Notes: generated by a model from the sequence alone, not told the origin. Shown: positions 30,213-39,193, counted from the first letter of the stretch. The stretch: DNA of 64,000 bases from Methylococcaceae bacterium UBA6146 (GCA_002422395.1 DIUY01000006.1:94273-158272), one strand, 5' to 3'. Numbers and translations are program-made.

Positions 30213-31403
30213 TTATTTACTGCCTTTAACATAATTTAAGCCCCAGCCATACGCCTGGTCCAATTGTTGATGACCGGCAAAATAATCGACCAGTTTAGTG
30301 ATGCGCAGCTGGTTATTGATATTTTCCAGCATCGCAATGGCGCACATAAACTGGTCATTACGGTGGCTATCAAGCCGGACTTCAATCGCGGGTTGGTTGT
30401 TGCTTTTGATTGTGATCACCGCATCGACATGCGACCAGTTAGGCACGCCTTCATAGATAAACGTAAAAACTAAAATGCGCCGGAATTCTTGCCACCGGTC
30501 GCCATTAATGCGTAAAGTTTCGCCGCCTACCGACTGCCCGCTACGGTCATCTTGATCAAGCTCAATGAACGGAAACTGGTGCAATGAGCCAAAATGTCCG
30601 CCTAAAGCCTGGACGCCACCAATAGTCCCGTCATTTAACTCCCAAAGACAGGCCAGATCGAGGTCGATGCCGGTTGAAGACCTTAAAAACCCCAATGATT
30701 TCACGGGGGTGGCATTCCAGTTCAGGTTCACTGAGATTTCCCCTAACCCGCCGGGCTGCTTTTCCAGCGAGATGGATTGCCCTTTTTTTTCTAGCGTGAC
30801 TTTATTGAGGTTAGTTTTAGTGGCCGTCGGCGCGATTGGTGGCTGGTTATCCGTCCCGTCAGCTTCGCCTTCGCCAACATCCACGCCATAAAATTCTGCC
30901 AAGGGTTGCAAGCCACCAATAAAGCCTTGGCCGACGGCGCGAAATTTCCATTTATCCTGGTGGCGGTAAAGTTCGGCGACAATCAGCGCCGTTTCTTTGT
31001 TCGCTGCCGTATTTAATGAAAAACAAGCCAGCTCAAACCCCGTCAGAAAATCTTTAACCAGTACCGTGGCTGTCTTCAGCAGGCTGAAACTTTGCCCTTT
31101 CGATAACCCATCCGAAATGGTGAGGGTCAAGGCGATTTTTTGAACGCGTGGCGTACAGCGGTCAAGGTGAAAAGTGAACCGGCTTTGGGCAATATCCAAT
31201 TCAACCCCCTGATCGGCCCGTATTGGCTGATTGAAGAAAATAAAATCCTCATCCCCGGCAACTTTGCCTGCCGCATCCAATAAAAATGCACTGACATCGA
31301 CCGTCAAACCTGGCGGCGATACCCCATGGCTTACTGAAACATGCAGCGTTGTAGTCGAAAGCGGGCAATTTTGGCCAGCAACTAAATCAAGTCTATTATT
31401 CAC
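30213..31403 (-). CDS. terA: TerA-like protein with two TerD domains
   Basis: 396 aa. The N-terminal TerD-type domain (LDLVAGQNCPL..., VDVSAFLLDAAGKVAGDEDFIFFNQP) is followed by IALTLTI and ELYRHQDKWKFRAVGQGFIGGLQPLAEFYGVDV, the canonical TerD C-terminal core. A linker rich in Thr and Asn leads to a second, TerA-type domain (residues about 205-396) with SVNLNWNATP, GIDLDLACLWELNDG and DDRSGQSVGGE. TerD domains bind calcium through Asp side chains; several such Asp are visible. No separate terD, terC or terE gene is present, so this double-domain protein may cover those roles. Confidence 0.85.
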   Translation of the reverse strand: MNNRLDLVAGQNCPLSTTTLHVSVSHGVSPPGLTVDVSAFLLDAAGKVAGDEDFIFFNQPIRADQGVELDIAQSRFTFHLDRCTPRVQKIALTLTISDGLSKGQSFSLLKTATVLVKDFLTGFELACFSLNTAANKETALIVAELYRHQDKWKFRAVGQGFIGGLQPLAEFYGVDVGEGEADGTDNQPPIAPTATKTNLNKVTLEKKGQSISLEKQPGGLGEISVNLNWNATPVKSLGFLRSSTGIDLDLACLWELNDGTIGGVQALGGHFGSLHQFPFIELDQDDRSGQSVGGETLRINGDRWQEFRRILVFTFIYEGVPNWSHVDAVITIKSNNQPAIEVRLDSHRNDQFMCAIAMLENINNQLRITKLVDYFAGHQQLDQAYGWGLNYVKGSK

Positions 31404-31432
31404 TCTCCCCCCTTTTTTGTTTTGTCAAACAA

Positions 31433-32383
31433 CTAAACGGACAGCCCCGCGCACTCCTTCAATGAAGCCGACATATTAACACCATAACACTGCTGGCGGC
31501 GGATAAGATCAAGCGCCCAACGCTGATGGGTCGCGACCTCACACATCGCATTGTGCATTTTAAAAACCGCAGGCGCCTCTTGTGCGGTCAAGCTCAACGC
31601 CATTTGATAATCCTCCTCGTCAATGGCATAAGCCGCCTCGATTAGCGGTATTTGCGTGGGATGGATAGCGGTTTTACCTGTCAGGCCGTAAGCCAAATCT
31701 TGCCGGATCTCTTTTTGTAGGGTCCCGGTGTCATTCAAGTATTCAAACACAGGGGCGGATAAAGCAAAGCCGGACGGCTTAAAAACTGTCACCAGTTGTG
31801 AAATGACATGGCCTAATGGCGTCTCATACAACGTCAGGCCTTTGGGTCTACGCACCCCTAATAGGTTGAGCAAATCATTGCCCCCTATCCGCAGCATTAA
31901 AACAGAAGGTAAAACAGCATCCTGCAACAAACCGTCCCGCAACGCGCACATCGCCGCAAAATCAAACACCTCGTGGGTTTCCAACGTGGGCATGACCTTA
32001 AATGGCGTCCCCTTTAATTGGTCAAAGTACGCATTGAACACTTTTTCAGTGAATTTTGGCAAGACAAAGCCATCAATCTTTTCAATGCCGGGCAAATCAA
32101 GCAAACGCGCCAAAATTTCAGGGTTTCTGGCACGGATAAAACGGAAACAGTCAGGCGCGTCTTCAAAACCTTGCAGGCATAAACCCAAATGCCGCAAGCT
32201 GCTGTCAATCTCATGGCAAGAGACAGCGTCTTCAGTGCAAAAAATCATCGAGCGCAATTCGGACAGTTTTTCACCATTCGCAATAGCCATCAGATCAAAG
32301 CGATGTGCAGGCATATACAGCGGCGCCCCTAGTTGCCACGGCGAAAAGTCTTTCGATAGGGCGGGCGATTGCATCGTTATCAT
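31433..32383 (-). CDS. HpcH/HpaI aldolase / citrate lyase beta-like protein of the ter module
   Basis: 316-aa TIM-barrel lyase of the CitE-like type: LRSMIFCTEDAV, FIRARNPEI, IDGFVLPKF (metal region), PTLETHEVF, LMLRIGGNDLLNLLG and GLTGKTAIHPTQIPLIEAAY. The family cleaves or forms C-C bonds with acyl-CoA or oxoacid partners and needs Mg2+. Adjacent PRTase and HAD genes place it in the nucleoside-like metabolite module known from comparative studies of ter systems; its exact substrate is unknown. Start overlaps the upstream stop as ATGA. Confidence 0.8.
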   Translation of the reverse strand: MITMQSPALSKDFSPWQLGAPLYMPAHRFDLMAIANGEKLSELRSMIFCTEDAVSCHEIDSSLRHLGLCLQGFEDAPDCFRFIRARNPEILARLLDLPGIEKIDGFVLPKFTEKVFNAYFDQLKGTPFKVMPTLETHEVFDFAAMCALRDGLLQDAVLPSVLMLRIGGNDLLNLLGVRRPKGLTLYETPLGHVISQLVTVFKPSGFALSAPVFEYLNDTGTLQKEIRQDLAYGLTGKTAIHPTQIPLIEAAYAIDEEDYQMALSLTAQEAPAVFKMHNAMCEVATHQRWALDLIRRQQCYGVNMSASLKECAGLSV

Positions 32384-33477
32384 GAGATTTCTTTAATGAG
32401 TGCCACGGCCCGGTACGGCAAATCGTCAGACACAATTATCGGGACTGACTTGGCTTCCGCCAACCAGCGTAAATGCATCGTTGCTTCCGATGCCAAATCC
32501 TGCAACAGCAACAACCGCGCTTCACGGCGCAACAGCACACGGGTCGCCTCGCCTATCCCCGGCTTGATGTGGTTCGCCTGGCTTACAGAATAACGCACCG
32601 TCAGTTGCCGCAACAACGCCTGGGAAATTTGTTGTAATTGTTGCCGGTTCAAATCGACCGTCCGGGTATTTTTTTGGCCTTGCCGGATAAGCCCGACACT
32701 GGCGAGTACCTCAGCAACAAAATAGTTGGATAAGTCGTGGGGTTTAAAGTGTTGGTAATAAACACAGCCATGGAAATCATCCGCAGCCATTATTTTTTTA
32801 TCATAAACCGAGCGGCTAACCAAGCCCGAAACCGTCGCATTTAAGATGCACGAGGGGATCAAATAATCCTCCGACGAGGCCGCCACCGCCGCACAACCTG
32901 ACAAATCGGTCAGCACATACAATTCAGCGGGAATAACCACCCCGTCACTTTGGGCAAAATCCTGCAAGCTGGCCGCCAGTTGTCCGGCAATAACGCCTTT
33001 TCCCGTCCAACCATCAACAAACACCAGCGTTTCGGTGGCGTGTTGTTGGACGATATGGCGCAGCGCGTTGGCGTCGATGCCGACATCCCTAAGTATGGAA
33101 ATGGAGTAATGGGGCGCCTCGATGCCAAAATGGCGTTTGAGCACCTGCTTAAGCAACACTCCGACCGGCGTCCCGGCCCGCGCCAATGACACCAGCGTGA
33201 TGCCGTGCGGACGCGTTGCCAGAATACCTTCGGCCAGCGTCCAGACATGCTCCGCCACGCGCCCTTTATTGGCGGCCATCGCCCGGTGGAACAGCGCCAG
33301 ATAAGCGTCAGTCGGCAACGCCTCATGCGACAACATTTGTGAATAATGTTTATGACCCGATTGGATTAAAGCTTCTTTGTACCCTACAGGCGTGTCGGGC
33401 AGGCTAACCGGCCTAAGCAAAAACCTGACATCATCAGGCGCGTAGCTACCGCTAGGCGGCATGGTCATTACCGTCAT
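32380..33477 (-). CDS. StiP/PRTase_1-type phosphoribosyltransferase with PELOTA-like C-terminus
   Basis: About 365 aa from the ATG at 33477, which overlaps the HAD stop as ATGA. A phosphoribosyltransferase-like domain carries LVSLARAGTPVGVLLKQVL and the PRPP-loop-like segment LVFVDGWTGKGVIAGQL, the pattern of the family annotated as cysteine protease StiP or PRTase_1. The C-terminal about 80 residues (HIKPGIGEATRVLLRREARLLLLQDLASEA) resemble the PELOTA RNA-binding domain fused in this family. Proteolytic activity is doubtful; PRPP-dependent chemistry is the more plausible reading. Confidence 0.75.
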   Translation of the reverse strand: MTVMTMPPSGSYAPDDVRFLLRPVSLPDTPVGYKEALIQSGHKHYSQMLSHEALPTDAYLALFHRAMAANKGRVAEHVWTLAEGILATRPHGITLVSLARAGTPVGVLLKQVLKRHFGIEAPHYSISILRDVGIDANALRHIVQQHATETLVFVDGWTGKGVIAGQLAASLQDFAQSDGVVIPAELYVLTDLSGCAAVAASSEDYLIPSCILNATVSGLVSRSVYDKKIMAADDFHGCVYYQHFKPHDLSNYFVAEVLASVGLIRQGQKNTRTVDLNRQQLQQISQALLRQLTVRYSVSQANHIKPGIGEATRVLLRREARLLLLQDLASEATMHLRWLAEAKSVPIIVSDDLPYRAVALIKEIS

Positions 33478-34229
33478 GCCGTCACCAGTGTATTGAACAA
33501 TTGGGTGTTTTTGGGGATCAGCGCATAGTCGCATAACGCCAGAAACGGCGCATCGGTGCGGCTATCGCCGGCGCCAAACGTCAAAATGTCGGCATGCTGT
33601 TGTTGATACCCCTCCAGCAAGTAACTGACCGCGCTTTCTTTAGTGATAATGCGCGGCAACACGGCAAGGTTGTTGCCGTTGATGTGCCAATACAAACTGC
33701 CGTCAAGAATATGCGGATGTGGCTTGACCAGCTTGTCGAGCAACTTTTTCAGCGTCGCTTCGGTACCGTCCTTGTGCTTGATGACGCCATACCAAGTGAT
33801 GCCAAAATCGGTGACCAAGCGCGGTTTGTAGCCTTTGTGCAAATGGCAATAGGCTGCAATTGCTTCCCATAGCACGAACAGTTTTTCCTGATACGCGGGC
33901 AGTTCTTGCTGCATCCTGTCCATCCAAAGGTTGTCAACCTCGCCCTGCTTATCCAAAATGACCGCGCCGTGATTCAGCACCGCCTCCTCCTGAAACGGCA
34001 AATTGACCCGATAGAAGGCCTGGACATCCCGCGCCGTCACCGGGACGATCTTGAAACCTTTTGCCAGCCATTGCCATAGCCATTGTTGTTTGCGGGTGGC
34101 AAATGAATTAGGGGTGCCATCCGGCAAATAGGCGCGCACCTGTAACGTGGCGCTATCGGTGTCTGGTGTGCATTTGCGCAAAGTTTGGAACAAGGTGTCA
34201 TCAAGGTCTAAAAAAATGTAGCTTTGCAT
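33474..34229 (-). CDS. HAD-superfamily hydrolase of the ter module
   Basis: About 251 aa from the ATG at 34229 (MQSYIFLDLDDTLFQTLRK). Motif I DLDDTLF, motif II T in VPVTARDV, Lys in a KLV/KHKDGT region and motif IV FGAGDSRTDAPFLALCD, consistent with a cap-bearing, Cof-like phosphatase. It overlaps the upstream PRTase/TRSP gene by 29 nt and the next gene by 4 nt, so the four genes are translationally linked. Substrate unknown; presumably a phosphorylated nucleoside-like intermediate. Confidence 0.8.
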   Translation of the reverse strand: MQSYIFLDLDDTLFQTLRKCTPDTDSATLQVRAYLPDGTPNSFATRKQQWLWQWLAKGFKIVPVTARDVQAFYRVNLPFQEEAVLNHGAVILDKQGEVDNLWMDRMQQELPAYQEKLFVLWEAIAAYCHLHKGYKPRLVTDFGITWYGVIKHKDGTEATLKKLLDKLVKPHPHILDGSLYWHINGNNLAVLPRIITKESAVSYLLEGYQQQHADILTFGAGDSRTDAPFLALCDYALIPKNTQLFNTLVTA

Positions 34230-35394
34230 GGTGTGTAGAATTAGGGTTAAGTTCAAAGCGTGCGCTGATAGCTTGCCAGGCATGTAACCGTTCTAGCAGC
34301 GATGCGCACAGCGGCGTTTCATGGCACAGGATAATTTCCCGATAATCCGCAGGGTCCAGGTTGTAAATAAAATTGGGGATGCCATCATTATAATTGTCTT
34401 CAAACTGGCAAACCCGCCCAATGTCGTTGCCCTGATGAATGGGCGAGCGTGTCGTGCTTTGCACTTTTACGTTAAACCCCTGGGCTTCCAGACCGCAACC
34501 CAGCAAATAAGCCGGCGTGTTACATTCACCGCTGCCTAACACCAAGATCGGACGCGGGTCGTTGCTAGCGCTTGCAGTCAGCTGCAAAAACGCATCGACA
34601 ACGCCGTTTTCCAACTGTATCGGCGCATTAATGCCCAAGCGTCCGGGCCAAGCCAACAGCTGTTTTTTACACGCGCCATTACCGGACACATTAACCACAA
34701 TATTATCAAGCGCCGTGTTCTGGCTGTCTTCAAAGTGCAACACCCCTTCCCTAAAGCACAGCCATTCCACAGCAACACCTGCTTGCGCTTCCAACAACGC
34801 ACGGTCTTCAGGATGGGCAAAATTCACTAGACTGACAATAAACACTTTTTGCAAGCTAGGATTAACCGTTTGGTACGCATTAATCAGCCGCAAAAAAGTC
34901 CTGCCGGTACTGATTTCATCGTCCACCAACACTAACGTTTGGGCGTTTAAAAACTGCCGTAGGTAATCGGGATGCTCAGGATAATACAAAAAAAAGTCAG
35001 TGGCATGACTATGCGCCTCATCGAATGCCAGCCGCTCGACACCTTCCAGGTTATAACGGGTGGTCTGCATAAACAGCGCGTTTTGCACACCGGCATCACT
35101 TGCCGCAGCAAACACGCCATAACCCAGTCCGGTTGCGGTTTCCGCCATACCTATCCATAGCGAACCGCTGCCAGCACCGCTATTAAGCACCGCCCGTGCC
35201 AAAGCGCGGTAAGACCAGCGCATCATTCTGGGTGATACCGGATAATGCTTACCCAATATTTTGCTGACCAGTAAAAATTTACGTTTGCTGCTGACGCGGG
35301 CGGCGAAGCCTAATAACCGGTTAAGAGGGATGCGGCCCGGCATCAGCTGGAGGTTGAGCGTGCCGGAGTCCAATTTGACAGTGAAAGTTTGCAT
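34201..35394 (-). CDS. PRTase_2/TRSP-domain phosphoribosyltransferase
   Basis: 397 aa. N-terminal PRTase domain with the PRPP-binding loop LVLVDDEISTGRT (residues about 155-167) and IGMAETATGLGYGVF. The C-terminal part contains VLGSGECNTPAYLLGCGLE and QSTTRSPI, the motif after which the TRSP domain is named. This two-domain architecture belongs to the biosynthetic module seen in ter systems. First gene of the ter operon, with no obvious regulator upstream. An ATP-grasp gene that often accompanies the module is not present here. Confidence 0.82.
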   Translation of the reverse strand: MQTFTVKLDSGTLNLQLMPGRIPLNRLLGFAARVSSKRKFLLVSKILGKHYPVSPRMMRWSYRALARAVLNSGAGSGSLWIGMAETATGLGYGVFAAASDAGVQNALFMQTTRYNLEGVERLAFDEAHSHATDFFLYYPEHPDYLRQFLNAQTLVLVDDEISTGRTFLRLINAYQTVNPSLQKVFIVSLVNFAHPEDRALLEAQAGVAVEWLCFREGVLHFEDSQNTALDNIVVNVSGNGACKKQLLAWPGRLGINAPIQLENGVVDAFLQLTASASNDPRPILVLGSGECNTPAYLLGCGLEAQGFNVKVQSTTRSPIHQGNDIGRVCQFEDNYNDGIPNFIYNLDPADYREIILCHETPLCASLLERLHAWQAISARFELNPNSTHHAKLHFFRP

Positions 35395-35497
35395 AATTTA
35401 TTTTCTGTGACCGTCCAAAAATGACAAGTCTACCACTTACCGATATAGTAAGTTTTTGCTTTCCTCAAGGCGAGGGGTACTTTGGAGCTTAATTGAA

Positions 35498-36040
35498 ATG
35501 AATGTTAAATCATCTGCAATAAAAATAATCCTGGCTATATTTATAGCCAGCGGCTTTTTGCCCGGCTGTGGCAAAACCGACAAACCAAAAATAGCCGTTC
35601 AGCAAAGCGTGAAAAAATTCGAGAAGGCAACGGTTTTATCGGGGTCTGTGACTGGCAAAGAGGCGCCGATGAAAACCGGCGCCATTAAAGTGACTGGCCT
35701 TAACGGCGAACTGTTAGCCACAACGGTGTTGCAAGACAGCAACCATTACCGTCTGGAAATTCCCGCCAACACTGGGCTGCCCATTATCATGCGTTATCAC
35801 CCCAAACCGGACACCCCGGAAGCGGATCAACTGGTCGCGGTGGTGATTGAACCGAGCATCACCCAATACGACATTAGCCCCTTGACCACGGCCATTGCCG
35901 AAGCTGCCAAAGCCTTAGGCGGCTATACCCGTGCCAATATGGTGATGGCGGCAGAAAATCGGGTCAATGTGCCGGATGCCAATAAAACATCGGCGGGGTT
36001 TCGTGGAGACCCTACCAAACAATATGGCGGCTGGCATTAA
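35498..36040 (+). CDS. Predicted lipoprotein, unknown function
   Basis: About 180 aa from the ATG at 35498 (GGAG about 10 nt upstream); an in-frame ATG at 35456 is less suitable. Signal peptide MNVKSSAIKIILAIFIASG with a lipobox-like LPGC and Cys at residue 23. The mature protein begins with a basic helix and then beta strands (GAIKVTGLNGELLATTVLQDSNHYRLEIPA) resembling a carboxypeptidase-regulatory or Ig-like fold, ending in a Gly-rich tail. Probably envelope-anchored. I do not recognise the family. Confidence 0.65.
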   Translation: MNVKSSAIKIILAIFIASGFLPGCGKTDKPKIAVQQSVKKFEKATVLSGSVTGKEAPMKTGAIKVTGLNGELLATTVLQDSNHYRLEIPANTGLPIIMRYHPKPDTPEADQLVAVVIEPSITQYDISPLTTAIAEAAKALGGYTRANMVMAAENRVNVPDANKTSAGFRGDPTKQYGGWH

Positions 36041-36120
36041 TGCGACGGGGGGGGGGCGGAAAGTTATTCATGGCTCTATCCTTAGCCGAGTAGTTTACGG
36101 ATGAAATGGTGGGCAAAAAC

Positions 36121-36151
36121 CGCCTGCCAGTCCTTGAAAGACTGGCAGGCG
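36121..36151. terminator. Strong hairpin between convergent genes
   Basis: A perfect 12-bp stem (CGCCTGCCAGTC and complement) with a 7-nt loop, between the lipoprotein gene and the convergent sterol desaturase gene. No T-run. A poly-G run lies about 70 nt upstream. Confidence 0.55.
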
Positions 36152-36209
36152 TGGATTCTACCCATTGTAAAGAACGTATTTGACTACTAAGTTGCTTTGC
36201 GCACGTCCC

Positions 36210-37067
36210 CTACTTCTTACCTTTGGGGATAAATTGCAGCAATTTTTTGATGCGGCGTTCGGTTATGAAGGCCAAAAAGAAAAGTTGCAGAAAATTTTCC
36301 GCCTCGATAATGTCCAACCCAATTTTTTGCGGCACAAGCTCCTGGCGGGTGCCGAACATCCTGTCCCATATCGCCAGCACAATGCCATAATTGCTGTCAT
36401 GTTCACTACGTAATGAAGAATGGTGCACACGGTGTAACGAGGGCGTGATGATGTATTGCGAGAGGGGTTTTTCTTGGGCGAAGGAAATGTTGGCATGATG
36501 AAAAAACACGAAAAACAGCTCGACGATTTCAATGGCCAGCACCAAATAGGCTTCAACGCCGACAATAATTACAAACAGGCATTTGTAAACAATTTCCAGC
36601 AATAAATCAAAGACATGGAAGCGGAAACCCGTGGACACATTAAAGCTTTTGTCGCTATGATGGATTTTGTGGAAACGCCATAAAAATTCATATTTGTGGC
36701 TGGCGAAATGCCAGGCATAAATGGCCAAATCAAACAGCACAAAAGAACAAAGCCATTTTAGCGGGCCGTTTGCCATGTCGCTCAACAAACCGTGCGAAGA
36801 AAACTGTTGGGCGACAAAAAACAGCGACGAGGCCCGCAAAATGGTCAGGATGACATTGTTGAATAAAAATGCCGTGGTGTTGGTGACGAAGGATTCTTTA
36901 GCTATTTTGTTGGTGAAGCGGTGATAAGGCTTTATCCGTTCCATCACCAGCAAGGCGACAAACGCAAGCATTGCCAACCCAAACAAAACTTCGTTAAAGA
37001 CCAGGCTACCTTGCTCGCCTGGCAGGGTTCCCCCTATGCCGGCCAATGTGTCTGTTGTCGAATTCAT
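36210..37067 (-). CDS. Sterol desaturase family protein next to a LOV gene
   Basis: 285-aa polytopic diiron enzyme: HFASH, HKIHHSDKS, FHHANIS and HRVHHSS histidine clusters in the canonical spacing, then NYGIVLAIWDRMFGT. Four or so TM segments. It begins 15 nt after the LOV gene stop and is the last gene of the SRPBCC-LOV-desaturase group. It is a paralogue of 3341-4360 but shorter and without the basic C-terminal extension. Oxidation of a sterol, hopanoid or fatty acid is inferred from the family. Confidence 0.82.
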   Translation of the reverse strand: MNSTTDTLAGIGGTLPGEQGSLVFNEVLFGLAMLAFVALLVMERIKPYHRFTNKIAKESFVTNTTAFLFNNVILTILRASSLFFVAQQFSSHGLLSDMANGPLKWLCSFVLFDLAIYAWHFASHKYEFLWRFHKIHHSDKSFNVSTGFRFHVFDLLLEIVYKCLFVIIVGVEAYLVLAIEIVELFFVFFHHANISFAQEKPLSQYIITPSLHRVHHSSLRSEHDSNYGIVLAIWDRMFGTRQELVPQKIGLDIIEAENFLQLFFLAFITERRIKKLLQFIPKGKK

Positions 37068-37082
37068 ATCGCACCTTGATTT

Positions 37083-37538
37083 TTAATTGCCGGGCATAGC
37101 GCCCAATAGCGTGGTCAATTCTTTGATCTCATTTTTTGCATTGACTTGGTAAGTGATATCGTACTGTACGCCCAAATAATAAATCACCCGGCCTTTACGG
37201 TCGAAAAGCGGCGTGATCTTTAAGTGGTTAAAAAACAGCTCGCCGTCCTTGCGGTAGTTACGCAACGTCACCTCGACAGACTCATGCTTTTTCATCGCTT
37301 CGATAATTTTATATTTTTCCGGTTGCTCGGTATCCGGGCCCTGCAAAAAACGGCAATTACGGCCAATGATTTCCTCTTGCGAATAGCCGGTCAGACGTTC
37401 AAATGCCTTATTCGCATAGATAATGGGGGAATCTTCAAGATCCGGATCAGCTAAAGTGACACCGTTGACACATTCATCAAGAATTGACGAAAGGATTTGT
37501 GGAATAAGCCCATTATCTTTTTCAACGACAAAACTCAT
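37083..37538 (-). CDS. Short LOV-domain blue-light photoreceptor
   Basis: 151 aa. The diagnostic GRNCRFLQG at residues 59-67 contains the photoactive Cys62 and the flavin-contact Arg63 and Gln66; Asn94 (RNYRKDG), Asn104 (FFNHL) and Gln125 (LGVQYD) complete the FMN-binding set. An amphipathic C-terminal helix (VNAKNEIKELTTLLG) resembles the J-alpha dimerisation helix of short LOV proteins such as those of pseudomonads. No effector domain is attached, so output must go through a partner. Flanked by SRPBCC and sterol desaturase genes in the same direction. Confidence 0.93.
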   Translation of the reverse strand: MSFVVEKDNGLIPQILSSILDECVNGVTLADPDLEDSPIIYANKAFERLTGYSQEEIIGRNCRFLQGPDTEQPEKYKIIEAMKKHESVEVTLRNYRKDGELFFNHLKITPLFDRKGRVIYYLGVQYDITYQVNAKNEIKELTTLLGAMPGN

Positions 37539-37592
37539 GGTTAAACTCCTAGTTTGGTTAGATAGCTTGATGTTTTTTATAACTTGCAGGCA

Positions 37593-38087
37593 TTAATTGA
37601 TTTTCTGATGCTCATCGTCATCATCGGCCAGCAGATTTTTTATGTTTGCCACGGTGTTTTCAGCGCCTTCTTCAATTGCAGTGCGGACGAGCTTTTCAAA
37701 AGGGCGCATAAACAGCTCCAATTCCAACAACTCAAAAATAAAAGTCAATTGTGTCGAATAATCATTGCTGTTTTCTAGCTCGTAGGTGTTCCGGTACGGT
37801 GCGTCAATGCCCTTAAAACTCAACTTTATATCGGGGGTGAATTCAATAACCTCAAAAATCGACTCCACCTCCTGCCCCTGGTCTTTGCGCAATTGCCTTG
37901 CTTTGGCGCCAACAAAAACTTCAACGCCGTTTAAAGGTTCAAATTCAGCGAGTTCCAAGGCCCATTTGGGGTAGTTATGAAAAAATTTTTTACCAATAAA
38001 AGCAAACACTTTACTGATAGGTTTATTAATTTGCACACTGGCCTTGCCCATTACTGGTTTGGATGGGTTGAACGGAAACGCAATCAT
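37593..38087 (-). CDS. SRPBCC (START-like) lipid-binding domain protein
   Basis: About 164 aa from the ATG at 38087, where GGAG is 6-7 nt upstream; a TTG four codons earlier is less likely. Residues ASVQINKPISKVFAFIGKKFFHNYPKW begin the START-like fold, followed by alternating strands (IFEVIEFTPDIKLSFKG, YSTQLTFIFEL) and a long C-terminal helix (LVRTAIEEGAENTVANIKNLLA). SRPBCC proteins hold hydrophobic ligands such as sterols or fatty acids. Its position before LOV and sterol desaturase suggests a lipid carrier role, unproven. Confidence 0.8.
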   Translation of the reverse strand: MIAFPFNPSKPVMGKASVQINKPISKVFAFIGKKFFHNYPKWALELAEFEPLNGVEVFVGAKARQLRKDQGQEVESIFEVIEFTPDIKLSFKGIDAPYRNTYELENSNDYSTQLTFIFELLELELFMRPFEKLVRTAIEEGAENTVANIKNLLADDDDEHQKIN

Positions 38088-38356
38088 CTGGTTCTCCAAC
38101 AGTTCTCAAATATACCTTTTGATTCTATCGTCATTTGTTTGAATAGCAAGAATAACCAATAGCAAAAGTTTCGAGTCAAAACCAAGGCAAAAATTGACAT
38201 CAGAAAAACTTTATTTAGATTGATAGTGTCCGCCCCGCAAAACCTAAGCAATTGGCTATAGCTATAACTGCCCAAGCCAAGGTGATGCTGTGTTTTCGAC
38301 GCCCCCGCCTGTTTATTAAAATAACAGCCCCTTAAGTTATTAAATGAGAAGAAAAA

Positions 38357-38965
38357 ATGTTTACGCGCTTATGTATTATCGTGCTAGCTATGAGCCTACC
38401 CATAACTGCGCCAGCCGAACCGGAAAAAAAGCCATTGGCGACCGCCATCTTTGCGGGCGGCTGCTTTTGGTGTATGCAACCCCCTTTTGATGCCTTGCCT
38501 GGGGTGGTAAAAACCGTACCCGGCTACACGGGGGGACAAATGGAAAACCCGTCTTATGAACAGGTTTCTGCGGGCGGCACCGGGCATGTGGAGTCCATAC
38601 AAATCACCTATGATCCAGCCACAGTAAGCTATGAGAAATTGCTGGACGTGTATTGGCATAACATAGACCCCACCGATGCTTCAGGGCAATTTTGTGATAA
38701 GGGCGACCCGTACCGGCCAATAATCTTTTACCTGGACGAAGGGCAAAAACGCTGGGCCGAACAGTCCAAAACGGTTTGGCAGCAAAACAAACCCTTCCAA
38801 GGCGACATCAAAACAGACATCATTGCCGCCTCCACCTTTTATCCCGCCGAAGATTATCACCAAAATTATTACCTGAAAAACCCGCTGGCCTATAAGTTTT
38901 ACCGTTTTAACTGTGGTCGGGACAAGCGCTTAAAAGCCTTATGGGGTGGATCTGCCGGGCATTAA
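38357..38965 (+). CDS. msrA: Exported peptide methionine sulfoxide reductase A
   Basis: 202 aa. A signal peptide (MFTRLCIIVLAMSLPITAPA) precedes the MsrA domain with catalytic Cys in AGGCFWCMQPPFD, then PGYTGGQMENPSYEQVSAGGTGHVE and the typical AEDYHQNYYLKNP. The resolving Cys is likely in the C-terminal FNCGRDKRLK. It repairs methionine-S-sulfoxide, here in the periplasm. Own gene, with GAGAAG upstream of the ATG. Confidence 0.93.
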   Translation: MFTRLCIIVLAMSLPITAPAEPEKKPLATAIFAGGCFWCMQPPFDALPGVVKTVPGYTGGQMENPSYEQVSAGGTGHVESIQITYDPATVSYEKLLDVYWHNIDPTDASGQFCDKGDPYRPIIFYLDEGQKRWAEQSKTVWQQNKPFQGDIKTDIIAASTFYPAEDYHQNYYLKNPLAYKFYRFNCGRDKRLKALWGGSAGH

Positions 38966-39073
38966 CGCCAAGCTGCCAGCGGGCCTGCATGTGCATCTGG
39001 CAAGACACCAACAGCCTGAACATTTACAATGGCGCCATAAACAATTAAAGAACCGTCAGCGCGATAATTAAGC

Positions 39074-39134
39074 CGCCCGTTCCGTTTCCGTCCGCCCTGA
39101 ACTTGTCAAAGGGCGGGCGGAAACGGAACGGGCG
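39074..39134. repeat. Long palindromic repeat (REP-like)
   Basis: Two 25-bp arms (39074-39098 and 39110-39134) pair with a single mismatch (a G-U pair in RNA) around the loop GAACTTGTCAA. The core CCCTGAACTTGTCAAAGGG is shared with 20616-20634. It stands between msrA and fhs and could be a dispersed intergenic element or a transcription terminator. Confidence 0.75.
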
Positions 39135-39193
39135 TTAAGCCAACGCCATCACCCCTAACAACCCCATCAAACACCAGCACCTTAAGGAACCAA

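Noticed and set aside
31728..32396. 222-codon plus-strand frame opposite the HpcH-like gene
   Set aside because: No motif; the minus-strand gene has full family signatures and overlapping operon starts.
36046..36056. Poly-G run after the lipoprotein gene
   Set aside because: Could be phase-variation tract, but it lies outside any gene or promoter, so no function is supported.
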